NCBI RefSeq assembly: GCF_011753055.1
Contig: NZ_VWWJ01000025.1
Span: forward strand, 43,979-107,978
Length of the DNA stretch: 64,000 nucleotides
Source: Burkholderia sp. Ax-1719
GTDB lineage: Bacteria > Pseudomonadota > Gammaproteobacteria > Burkholderiales > Burkholderiaceae
Reading direction: 5' to 3'
Shown: positions 35,061 to 43,445 of the stretch, in pieces
Numbering within the stretch: position 1 is the stretch's first letter
Layout: every line of letters begins with the position of its first letter
The notes under the pieces: generated by a model
What the model was told of the DNA's origin: nothing
Database searches by the model: none
The model's input: the letters and a program-made list of their open reading frames with translations, nothing else
Position numbers and translations under genes: made by a program

Positions 35061-36671
35061 TTACGAAGAACAACTGACTTCGAGCGAGCTGGCCCACGCG
35101 GGCGGCAGGGCCGCGTAGCTTTCGTTTTCCGGCTGCTCGTCGAAGGGGCGCTTGAGCACGTTGGCGAGGCGCTCGACTTCGCTGAAATCCTTCTGCGCCG
35201 CGCGTTCGATCGCCGTTTGCGCGAGGTGGTTACGCAGCACGAACTTCGGGTTCACGCGGTTCATTGCTTCGGCGCGCGCGGCGTCGTCGCGGGTTTCGTA
35301 AGCGAGGCGTGCGCGGTAATCCGTGGCCCAGGCGTCGAAGGCGGGGCGATCGAGGAACAGATCGCGCACAGTGGTATCGCCTTGCGCATCAAGCTTCGAA
35401 ACACGTGCGAGGTTGCGGAACGTCAGCGTGAAATCGGCGCGGTTGGTGTTCATGATGTCGAACAGGCGGTTCGCGAGCTGATCGTCGCCTTCGCGGGCGT
35501 GTTCGAGGCCCAGCTTCGCGCGCATGCGGGCTTCCAGCGCGGGCGCGAAGTGCGACTTGAAGCGCTCGAGCACGGCTTGCGCGTCGGCCACGCAGCGCTC
35601 GCCGCGCGCTTTGTCATCGGCGATATCGTATTGCTGGCCAAACAGCGGCAGCAGCGCCTGCGCGAGGCAAAACAGATTCCAGTAGCCGATCTGCGGCTGC
35701 ATGCGGTACGCGTAACGGCCTTGCGAATCCGAATGATTGCAGATGTGGTTCGCATCGAATCCGTCGATAAAACCGAACGGGCCGTAATCGATCGTGAGAC
35801 CCAGGATCGACATGTTGTCGGTGTTCATCACGCCGTGGCAGAAGCCCACCGCCTGCCATTCGACCATCAGCGCCGCCGTGCTGCGCACCGCTTCGTCGAG
35901 CAGCGCGAGATACGGATCGTCGGCTTCGCGCAGATGCGGGTAGAAGCGGTCGATCACGTGATCGGCGAGCGCGCGCAATGCCTCGACGTTATCGTTCGAA
36001 TAGAAGTGCTCGAAATGCCCGAAGCGCACGAAACTGGGCGACACGCGCGTGACGACTGCGGCGGTTTCCAGTTCCTCGCGGCGCACCGGCTGGTCCGAGC
36101 CGGTCACGGCGAGCGCGCGCGTGGTCGGAATGCCGAGGTGATGCATCGCTTCCGAACACAGGAATTCGCGGATCGACGAGCGCAGCACCGCGCGGCCATC
36201 GCCCATGCGCGAATAGGGCGTGCGGCCCGCGCCCTTGAGCTGCACGTCGAGGCGCTTGCCCGCGTGTTCGACTTCGCCGAGCATCAGCGCGCGGCCGTCG
36301 CCCAGCTGGCCTGCCCACACGCCGAACTGATGGCCCGAATAGACCGCCGCGTACGACATGGCGGCAGGCGAGCGCTCGCGCGTGAAGTTACCGCTGAAAA
36401 ACGCGGCGAATGCCGGGTCGTTCACCGCGGCCGGATCGAGGCCGAGCAGCGCCGCCGTTTCTGGCGAACAACCGACCGTGTAGGGCGCGGGCAGCGGGGC
36501 GCCGGGCAGCTTCGTGTAGAAGGTCGCGCCGAGCGAGGCGAAGCTGGCGTCGCGCGGTGCGGTGAGCGCGCGCTCGAAATCGGCGAGCGGGCCGCTGGCC
36601 GGCAGGTTCGTGGCGGTCTGGGTCACTTGGGAATCGCTGGGGGAGGAATTCGGGCCTGGTGAAAACGACAT
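35061..36671 (-). CDS. selO: Protein adenylyltransferase SelO (YdiU family)
   Basis: A 536-residue pseudokinase-fold enzyme. In E. coli and yeast the SelO family transfers AMP to serine, threonine or tyrosine of target proteins, including enzymes of redox homeostasis. Conserved blocks are YSGHQFGVWAGQLGDGRA, LKGAGRTPYSRMGDGRAVLR, SIREFLCSEAMHHLGIPTTR and the active-site HGVMNTDNMSILGLTIDYGP. The ATG at 36671 fits the family start; the open frame beyond it to 36818 shows no conservation I can recognise. The C-terminal end is SLEVSCSS, but I do not read it as a selenocysteine-type SelO tail. It heads the selO-msrB-yciB-bolA-parvulin cluster. Confidence 0.93.
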   Translation of the reverse strand: MSFSPGPNSSPSDSQVTQTATNLPASGPLADFERALTAPRDASFASLGATFYTKLPGAPLPAPYTVGCSPETAALLGLDPAAVNDPAFAAFFSGNFTRERSPAAMSYAAVYSGHQFGVWAGQLGDGRALMLGEVEHAGKRLDVQLKGAGRTPYSRMGDGRAVLRSSIREFLCSEAMHHLGIPTTRALAVTGSDQPVRREELETAAVVTRVSPSFVRFGHFEHFYSNDNVEALRALADHVIDRFYPHLREADDPYLALLDEAVRSTAALMVEWQAVGFCHGVMNTDNMSILGLTIDYGPFGFIDGFDANHICNHSDSQGRYAYRMQPQIGYWNLFCLAQALLPLFGQQYDIADDKARGERCVADAQAVLERFKSHFAPALEARMRAKLGLEHAREGDDQLANRLFDIMNTNRADFTLTFRNLARVSKLDAQGDTTVRDLFLDRPAFDAWATDYRARLAYETRDDAARAEAMNRVNPKFVLRNHLAQTAIERAAQKDFSEVERLANVLKRPFDEQPENESYAALPPAWASSLEVSCSS

Positions 36672-36841
36672 GTTGAGCGCCTGTTGAATAGCCGATATTG
36701 TAAGTCCGCGCCCGCTGGCGTGCAGGACGCCGCCGCGAGCAACGTAAGACATTCCCTGGAACCTGAGACGAAGGCGGTCCACGACCGCAGCACACAACAC
36801 AACGAGCTTTCCAGACATCCGAGTCGAGGAGACCGCCGTCC

Positions 36842-38593
36842 ATGACCACGCCGATCACGCCCACCGCATCGCTGATGGGCCAGATGATGGACGTGCCGCT
36901 GCTGGTGTCGTCGCTGATTGCGCATGCGGCGCGCCATCATGGCAGCGCCCAGATCGTCTCGCGACGCATCGAAGGCGACATCCATCGCTATACGTATCGC
37001 GACTGCGAGGCGCGCTCGAAGCAGCTTGCGCAGGCGCTGATCGCGCTGGGCGTCGAGCCGGGCGAGCGCGTGGCCACGCTGGCCTGGAACGGCTACCGGC
37101 ACATGGAGGCGTATTTCGGCGTAACGGGTTTCGGCGCGGTGTGTCACACGATCAATCCGCGCCTTTTCCCCGAGCAGATCGCCTGGATCGTCAATCACGC
37201 CGACGATCGCTACGTCCTCTTCGATACCACCTTCGCCGCATTGGTCGATACGCTTGCGCCGCAATGTCCGCAGGTGCGCGGCTGGATCGCGCTGTGCGAC
37301 GAGGCCCATATACCGGTCATGCGCACGCCGGTGCTGTGCTACGAAACACTGCTCGCGGCGCAGGACGGCAATTACGAATGGCCGCTGCTCGACGAGCGCA
37401 GCGCCTCGAACCTTTGCTACACCTCCGGCACCACGGGCAATCCGAAGGGCGCGCTTTACACGCATCGCTCATCCGTGCTGCATGCGTATGCGGCCTCGCT
37501 GCCCGATTCGATCGGCTTATCCGCACGCGACGCCTTGCTGCCCGTCGTGCCGATGTTCCACGTCAATGCCTGGGGCATTCCGCACGCCGCGCCGCTCAAC
37601 GGCACCAAGCTCGTGCTGCCCGGCAAGGATCTCGACGGCAAGTCGCTTTACGAGCTGATGGAAGCCGAAGGCGTGACCTGTTCGGCGGGCGTGCCGACGG
37701 TCTGGCTCGGCTTGCTTACGTATATGCGCGACGCGGGCGTGAGGTTTTCGACGCTCAATCGCACAGTGATTGGCGGATCGGCCTGTCCGCCCGCGATGAT
37801 CCGCACGTATGAGGACGATTACGGCGTGCAGGTGATTCACGCGTGGGGCATGACGGAGATGTCGCCGCTCGGCACGCTCGCCAAGCTCAACTGGGAGCAG
37901 GCGCAAAGACCGCCTGCAGAACAACGCGCGCTGCTCGAAAAGCAGGGGCGCGTGATCTTTGGCGTCGATATGAAAATCGTCGGCGACGATGGGCGCGAGC
38001 TGCCGTGGGATGGCGTGGCGTTCGGCGATCTGCATGTGCGCGGGCCGTGGGTGATCGACCGGTATTTCCGGCAGGAAGGCGGTACACCTTTGGTCGATGG
38101 CTGGTTCCCGACCGGCGACGTCGCCACCATCGATCCGGACGGCTTTCTGCACATCACCGACCGCAGCAAGGACGTGATCAAGTCGGGCGGCGAATGGATC
38201 AGCTCGATCGAACTGGAAAATATCGCGGTGTCGCATCCGGCGATTGCCGAAGCGGCCTGCATCGCCTGCGCGCATCCGCGCTGGACCGAGCGGCCGCTGA
38301 TCGTCGCGGTCAAAAAGCCGGGCGCGGACGTCACGCGCGAAGAACTGCTGGCCTTCTTCGATGGCAAGGTCGTGAAGTGGTGGCTGCCCGACGATGTGGC
38401 TTTCGTCGACGAACTCCCGCACACCGCCACCGGCAAGCTGCAAAAACTCAAGCTGCGCGAGCAGTTCCGCGATCACGTTTTACCGACGGCGCTCGCTGCC
38501 GCTCAGGATTGCCCGATGGAGCCGCTCGACGTGGCTAAGGAAGCGGGCGGCGGCGCGGCCGATCACAGCAAATCCGCTCTGCTGCGTGACTGA
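36842..38593 (+). CDS. Long- or medium-chain fatty-acid CoA ligase
   Basis: A 583-residue acyl-CoA synthetase of the adenylate-forming family, which activates a fatty acid to its CoA thioester using ATP. The P-loop YTSGTTGNPKG is at 193-203. HAWGMTEMSPLGT is the adenylate-binding motif, GWFPTGDVATIDPDGFLHITDRSKDVIKSGGEW covers the hinge region, and the catalytic lysine is in PHTATGKLQKLKLR. It resembles the alkane/long-chain synthetases next to beta-oxidation genes. It is divergent from selO with 170 bases between. The FadB-like gene follows 240 bases later. Confidence 0.92.
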   Translation: MTTPITPTASLMGQMMDVPLLVSSLIAHAARHHGSAQIVSRRIEGDIHRYTYRDCEARSKQLAQALIALGVEPGERVATLAWNGYRHMEAYFGVTGFGAVCHTINPRLFPEQIAWIVNHADDRYVLFDTTFAALVDTLAPQCPQVRGWIALCDEAHIPVMRTPVLCYETLLAAQDGNYEWPLLDERSASNLCYTSGTTGNPKGALYTHRSSVLHAYAASLPDSIGLSARDALLPVVPMFHVNAWGIPHAAPLNGTKLVLPGKDLDGKSLYELMEAEGVTCSAGVPTVWLGLLTYMRDAGVRFSTLNRTVIGGSACPPAMIRTYEDDYGVQVIHAWGMTEMSPLGTLAKLNWEQAQRPPAEQRALLEKQGRVIFGVDMKIVGDDGRELPWDGVAFGDLHVRGPWVIDRYFRQEGGTPLVDGWFPTGDVATIDPDGFLHITDRSKDVIKSGGEWISSIELENIAVSHPAIAEAACIACAHPRWTERPLIVAVKKPGADVTREELLAFFDGKVVKWWLPDDVAFVDELPHTATGKLQKLKLREQFRDHVLPTALAAAQDCPMEPLDVAKEAGGGAADHSKSALLRD

Positions 38594-38833
38594 TTTCACG
38601 TTTCAACCCTTTCTCCGGCGCGGCCTTCGGGCTGCGTTTTTTTTCGCCATTTTTCGGCATGTTTTTCGGACTGTTTATCGGGCTATGAAGCGCCTCGGTA
38701 CAAACCCCGACGTCCCACCGCAAGAAAAAAATGGAACGAGCGTGCGTTTTTCGGTATTCTGCCTGCTGACCGGGAATGTCGGACAATGAAGCCGGCGACG
38801 CACAACGCGGCCCGCATGCATGGAGGCAGGCAA

Positions 38834-40930
38834 ATGGTAGTGGACAACGCGGCAGTGAATTACACGATTCGCGACGGCGTCGCCGTCATCACGCTCAACA
38901 ATCCGCCCGTCAACGGCCTGGGTCTCTCGACCCGCACCGGCATCGTCGAGGGCCTTGCGCGCGCCAACAGCGATCCGGCGGTGACGGCCATCGTCATCAC
39001 GGGCGCAGGCAAAGCCTTCTCGGGCGGCGCCGACATCACCGAATTCAACACGCCCAAGGCAACCCAGGAGCCCACGCTTCACACCGTCATCAAGGAAGTG
39101 GAAAAGAGCGCCAAGCCGGTCGTGGCGGCGATCCACAGCGTGGCTATGGGCGGCGGGCTGGAACTGGCGCTGGGCGCGCATTACCGTGTGGCCGCTCCTG
39201 GCGCGCAGATCGCGCTGCCGGAAGTGAAGCTCGGCATCCTGCCGGGCGCGGGCGGCACGCAACGCCTGCCGCGCGCCATCGGCCTCGAACCCGCGCTCAA
39301 CATGATCGTCAGCGGCGCACCGGTGCCGAGCGAAAAGCTCGCGAAATCGGGTCTGTTCGACGCGATGATCGAAGGCGATCTGCTCACCGAAGCCGTCGCG
39401 TTCGCCCGCAAGGCCGCCGACAAGCAAGGCCCGCATCCGCTGGTGCGCAACCGCAAGATCGAGCATCCGAACGCCGAAGGTTTCCTGCAGTTCTCGCGCA
39501 ACACCGTCGGCGCGATGTCGAAGAACTATCCCGCTCCGGTGAAGTGCATCGACGCCATCGCGGCGGGCGTGAAGCAGGGCTTCGACAAGGGTCTCGCCTT
39601 CGAGCGTGAGTGCTTCATCGAACTGGTGCAGACGCCCGAATCGCATGCACTGCGCCACGCCTTCTTCGGCGAGCGCGCCGCCAGCAAGATTCCCGATGTG
39701 CCGTCGAGCACGCCGGTGCGCGATATCCAGAAGATCGCGGTGATCGGCGCGGGCACGATGGGCGGCGGCATCACCATGAACTTCCTCAACGCGGGCGTGC
39801 CGGTCACGCTGCTGGAAACGAAGCAGGAAGCGCTCGATCGCGGCCTGGCCACGATCCGCAAGAACTACGAAGCGCAGGTCAAGAAGGGCAAGCTCACGCA
39901 GGAGAAGGTTGAAACGCGCATGGCGCTGATCAGCCCGACGCTCTCCTACGACGATCTGAGCCAGGCCGATCTCATCATCGAAGCCGTGTTCGAAGAACTC
40001 GGCGTGAAGGAGCAGGTGTTCAAGCGCCTCGATGAAGTGGCGAAACAAGGCGCGATTCTGGCCTCGAACACCTCGACGCTCGACGTCGACAAGATCGCCG
40101 CATTCACGAAGCGTCCGCAGGATGTGGTCGGTCTGCACTTCTTTAGCCCCGCTAACGTGATGAAGCTGCTGGAAGTCGTGCGCGGCAAGGATACGGCCAA
40201 GGACGTGCTCGCCACGGTCATGCAGGTCGCGAAGAAGATCCGCAAGACGGCGGTGGTGTCGGGCGTGTGCGACGGCTTCATCGGCAACCGCATGATCGAG
40301 CAGTACGTGCGCCAGGCGCTCTATATGCTCGAAGAAGGCGCGCTGCCGGCGCAGGTCGATCGCGCAATCGAGAAGTTCGGCTTTGCGATGGGTCCGTTCC
40401 GCATGAGCGATCTGGCGGGCAACGATATCGGCTGGGCGATCCGCAAGCGTCGCTATCAGGAAAAGCCGGACCTCAAGTATTCGAAGATCGCCGACCGTCT
40501 GTGCGAAACGGGCCGCTTCGGCCAGAAGACCGGCGCGGGCTGGTACGACTACAAGGCGGGCGAGCGCAACGCGCTGCCGTCGAAGCTTGTCGATGACATG
40601 ATCGTCGCGTACTCGAAGGAAACGGGCGCAGAGCGTCGCAAGATCAGCGACGACGAAATCGTCGAGCGCCTGGTGTTCGCGCTGGTGAATGAAGGCGCGA
40701 AGATCCTGGAAGAAGGCATTGCGTCGAAGGCGTCGGACGTCGACATGGTCTATCTCACGGGCTACGGCTTCCCGCTGTGGCGCGGCGGCCCGATGCTCTA
40801 CGCGGATACCGTGGGCCTGTACAACGTGGCGCGCTCGATTCGCCGCTACGCTGCGCAGCCGAACGGCGACGCGTGGGAGATCGCGCAGTCGCTGGCCGAT
40901 AAGGCCGACAACGGCGGCACGTTCAACTAA
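38834..40930 (+). CDS. FadB/FadJ-like enoyl-CoA hydratase/3-hydroxyacyl-CoA dehydrogenase
   Basis: A 698-residue multifunctional beta-oxidation enzyme. The N-terminal crotonase domain (about 1-190) shows GGADITEFN and SVAMGGGLELALGAHYR, which form the oxyanion pocket. The NAD-binding domain begins at IAVIGAGTMGGG, with the glycine motif at residues 305-310, and is followed by the dehydrogenase domain with LIIEAVFEELGVK and HFFSPANVMKLLEVV. GGAGG lies 7 bases before the ATG at 38834, which decides the start over 38786. The final domains include DMVYLTGYGFPLWRGGP. It is followed by pncA and a thiolase on the same strand. Confidence 0.95.
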   Translation: MVVDNAAVNYTIRDGVAVITLNNPPVNGLGLSTRTGIVEGLARANSDPAVTAIVITGAGKAFSGGADITEFNTPKATQEPTLHTVIKEVEKSAKPVVAAIHSVAMGGGLELALGAHYRVAAPGAQIALPEVKLGILPGAGGTQRLPRAIGLEPALNMIVSGAPVPSEKLAKSGLFDAMIEGDLLTEAVAFARKAADKQGPHPLVRNRKIEHPNAEGFLQFSRNTVGAMSKNYPAPVKCIDAIAAGVKQGFDKGLAFERECFIELVQTPESHALRHAFFGERAASKIPDVPSSTPVRDIQKIAVIGAGTMGGGITMNFLNAGVPVTLLETKQEALDRGLATIRKNYEAQVKKGKLTQEKVETRMALISPTLSYDDLSQADLIIEAVFEELGVKEQVFKRLDEVAKQGAILASNTSTLDVDKIAAFTKRPQDVVGLHFFSPANVMKLLEVVRGKDTAKDVLATVMQVAKKIRKTAVVSGVCDGFIGNRMIEQYVRQALYMLEEGALPAQVDRAIEKFGFAMGPFRMSDLAGNDIGWAIRKRRYQEKPDLKYSKIADRLCETGRFGQKTGAGWYDYKAGERNALPSKLVDDMIVAYSKETGAERRKISDDEIVERLVFALVNEGAKILEEGIASKASDVDMVYLTGYGFPLWRGGPMLYADTVGLYNVARSIRRYAAQPNGDAWEIAQSLADKADNGGTFN

Positions 40931-40976
40931 GCGTTCAACCAAGCGCACATACGAGCGCAACCATCGGACGGACATC

Positions 40977-41612
40977 ATGAGAAGCGCAGACGACGTGCTC
41001 CTGTTGATCGACCTGCAATACGACTTCATGCCGGGCGGGGCGCTGGCCGTCGCGCAGGGCGATGAAGTCGTGCCGGTCGCCAACCGGCTCGCGCAGGGCT
41101 TTAAGCACGTGGTGCTGACGCAGGACTGGCACCCGGCGGAGCACGTGTCGTTTGCAGCGAATCACGCAGGACGCGAGCCCTTCGAGACGACCACGCTGCC
41201 GTACGGCGAGCAGGTGCTGTGGCCGACGCATTGCGTGCAGGACACGCACGGCGCGGCGCTGCACAGCGACCTGGACGTGCCGCACGCGCGCGCGCTGATC
41301 CGCAAGGGTCATCACGCGAACGTGGACAGCTATTCTGCGTTTCTCGAAGCCGACCGCACGACGCCCACGGGCCTCGCGGGCTATCTGCGCGAGACCGGTG
41401 CGAAGCGCGTTTATTGCTGCGGACTGGCGACCGACTATTGCGTCGCGTGGTCCGCGCTCGATGCGCGCGCCGCCGGTTTCGAGACCGTGCTGATCGAAGA
41501 CGCTTCGCGCGCCATCGATCTGAACGGCTCGCTGGCTGCCGCGTGGGCGCAACTGGAGGCTGCGGGCGTGAAGCGCGCGCAGTCCGCCGATGTGCTCGCG
41601 GGCCGGGTCTGA
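40977..41612 (+). CDS. pncA: Nicotinamidase
   Basis: A 211-residue amidohydrolase of the isochorismatase fold that converts nicotinamide to nicotinate in NAD salvage. The catalytic triad is D12 (LIDLQYDF), K110 (LIRKGHH) and C155 (ATDYCVAW). The metal site DWHPAEH supplies D50, H52 and H56. Length and spacing match E. coli PncA. It lies 46 bases after the fadB-like gene and 82 bases before the thiolase gene, so it sits inside what looks like a beta-oxidation operon, an unusual context. Confidence 0.95.
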   Translation: MRSADDVLLLIDLQYDFMPGGALAVAQGDEVVPVANRLAQGFKHVVLTQDWHPAEHVSFAANHAGREPFETTTLPYGEQVLWPTHCVQDTHGAALHSDLDVPHARALIRKGHHANVDSYSAFLEADRTTPTGLAGYLRETGAKRVYCCGLATDYCVAWSALDARAAGFETVLIEDASRAIDLNGSLAAAWAQLEAAGVKRAQSADVLAGRV

Positions 41613-41694
41613 CCTGACTGGGCCTGATCGCGCTCTGATGATCGTCTGATAACGCACACCATTCGCAGCATCCATAAATTTGCTGGAGACACGC

Positions 41695-42873
41695 ATGACT
41701 GACGCCGTAATCGTTTCGACCGCCCGCACGGGCCTCGCCAAATCGTGGAAGGGCGCTTTCAACATGACGCATGGCGCCACGCTGGGCGGCCATGTCACGC
41801 AGGCCGCCGTCGAGCGCGCGAAGATCGACCCCGCGCGCGTCGAGGACGTGATCATGGGCTGCGCGAACCCCGAAGGCGCAACGGGCGCCAATATCGCGCG
41901 CCAGATCGCACTGCGCGCGGGCCTGCCGGTTTCGGTGGCGGGCATGACCGTGAACCGTTTCTGTTCGTCGGGATTGCAAACCATCGCGCTGGCCGCGCAA
42001 CGCGTGATCGCCGGTGAAGGCGACGTGTTCGTGGCAGGCGGCGTGGAATCGATCTCGTGCGTGCAGAACGAGATGAACCGCCACATGATGGCCGAAGGCT
42101 GGCTCAACCAGCACAAGCCGGAAATCTACTGGAGCATGCTGCAAACCGCCGAAACCGTCGCCAAACGCTACGAGATTTCGAGGGATCGCCAGGACGAATA
42201 CGGCGTGCAGTCGCAACTGCGCGCGGCGGCGGCGCAGGCCGCAGGCCTCTTCAACGACGAAATCGTGCCGATGACGGTGCTCGCCGGTGTCGGCGACAAG
42301 GCCACGGGCCAGCTCATCACGAAGGAAGTGACGATTTCCGCCGACGAAGGCATTCGCGCCGATACGACGCTCGAAGGCGTGTCGAAGATTCGCACGGCGA
42401 TGCCGGGCGGCGTGATCACGGCGGGCAACGCCAGCCAGTTCTCGGACGGCGCGAGCGCCTGCGTGGTGATGAACGCCAAGGTCGCGGAGCGCGAAGGCCT
42501 GCAACCGCTGGGCATCTTCCGCGGCTTCGCGGTGGCCGGTTGCGAACCGGACGAAATGGGTATCGGCCCGGTGTTCGCAGTGCCGAAGCTGCTCAAGCAG
42601 GCGGGCCTCAAGGTCGAGGATATCGATCTGTGGGAGCTGAATGAGGCGTTTGCCGTGCAGGTGCTGTACTGCCGCGACAAGCTGGGCATTCCGGCTGACC
42701 GCCTCAACGTCAACGGCGGCGCGATTGCGGTTGGCCACCCGTATGGCGTGTCGGGTGCGCGTCTGACCGGCCATGCGCTGATCGAAGGCAAGCGCCGTGG
42801 CGCGAAGTTCGTCGTCGTCACGATGTGTATCGGCGGCGGCCAGGGCGCGGCGGGTCTGTTCGAGGTCGTCTAA
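41695..42873 (+). CDS. Acetyl-CoA acyltransferase (thiolase)
   Basis: A 392-residue thiolase, predicted to perform the last, thiolytic step of beta-oxidation. The nucleophile is C90 in NRFCSSGLQ. The other active-site residues are H348 (AVGHPYGVSG) and C378 (MCIGGGQG). GGAGA lies 7 bases before the ATG at 41695, so this start is preferred over 41680. With the acyl-CoA ligase and FadB-like genes it gives all steps except the acyl-CoA dehydrogenase. Its stop codon overlaps that of the converging DUF2917 gene. Confidence 0.94.
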   Translation: MTDAVIVSTARTGLAKSWKGAFNMTHGATLGGHVTQAAVERAKIDPARVEDVIMGCANPEGATGANIARQIALRAGLPVSVAGMTVNRFCSSGLQTIALAAQRVIAGEGDVFVAGGVESISCVQNEMNRHMMAEGWLNQHKPEIYWSMLQTAETVAKRYEISRDRQDEYGVQSQLRAAAAQAAGLFNDEIVPMTVLAGVGDKATGQLITKEVTISADEGIRADTTLEGVSKIRTAMPGGVITAGNASQFSDGASACVVMNAKVAEREGLQPLGIFRGFAVAGCEPDEMGIGPVFAVPKLLKQAGLKVEDIDLWELNEAFAVQVLYCRDKLGIPADRLNVNGGAIAVGHPYGVSGARLTGHALIEGKRRGAKFVVVTMCIGGGQGAAGLFEVV

Positions 42874-43262
42874 GCGGCGTCAGATTGTTGCGGGTGGGCG
42901 CGCAGCCACGCGAACGCCCGCGACAGTCGCTTGGTCAGCGTGATCCATACGGAGCGCGTAGACCTTTGCGGCTTTAAAAGCAGAAAGCGCGCGCCAGGTG
43001 TCTGCATGGCGCTCACGGCGTAGCAGTTGCGCTCGCGGGCGACGTATTGCTCGCCTTCCTGCAGATGCAGCCTCTGCTCGGGCGCAAGCTGGCCGAGCGA
43101 AGCGAGCGCCGCGTCGCGATACCTGACGAGCAGTTCGCCCTCTACTGCGACGATCGCCGCGCCACGGCGCAATTCGAGCGTATGGGTTGCACCGCGCACG
43201 AGAGCGACAGTGCGCGCGTCAGTGGGTAAGGTGCCATTTTCGGAGCGTGTCGAGTCGTGCAT
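42870..43262 (-). CDS. DUF2917 family protein
   Basis: A 130-residue protein resembling the DUF2917 family. The core ALVRGATHTLELRRGAAIVA and VEGELLVRYRD then HLQEGEQYVARERNCYAVSA reads like a small cupin-like beta barrel, without the histidine ligands of metal cupins. The C-terminus is basic and tryptophan-containing. It faces the MocR-type regulator gene, with 183 bases between the two start codons, which suggests that the regulator controls it. Function unknown. It overlaps the thiolase stop by 4 bases on the opposite strand. Confidence 0.75.
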   Translation of the reverse strand: MHDSTRSENGTLPTDARTVALVRGATHTLELRRGAAIVAVEGELLVRYRDAALASLGQLAPEQRLHLQEGEQYVARERNCYAVSAMQTPGARFLLLKPQRSTRSVWITLTKRLSRAFAWLRAHPQQSDAA

Positions 43263-43445
43263 GGTCGAGATCCGGTCGGTGAAGCGAAGTCAGGCACCCA
43301 GCTTAAAAGTGCGCGCTCGCCCGCAACAGCCGCAGGACGGCGGCAATCGTTGCGCTACAGCGTTCGCGTTGCGCGCGCTGTACCGGTGCAATCGGCGTTT
43401 GCGTGTATCTGTCGCGGTCACCCGCGCGTCTGGCATCATCGATCG

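Noticed and set aside
34998..36662. Plus-strand open frame opposite selO
   Set aside because: Antisense shadow; SelO motifs on the minus strand are clear.
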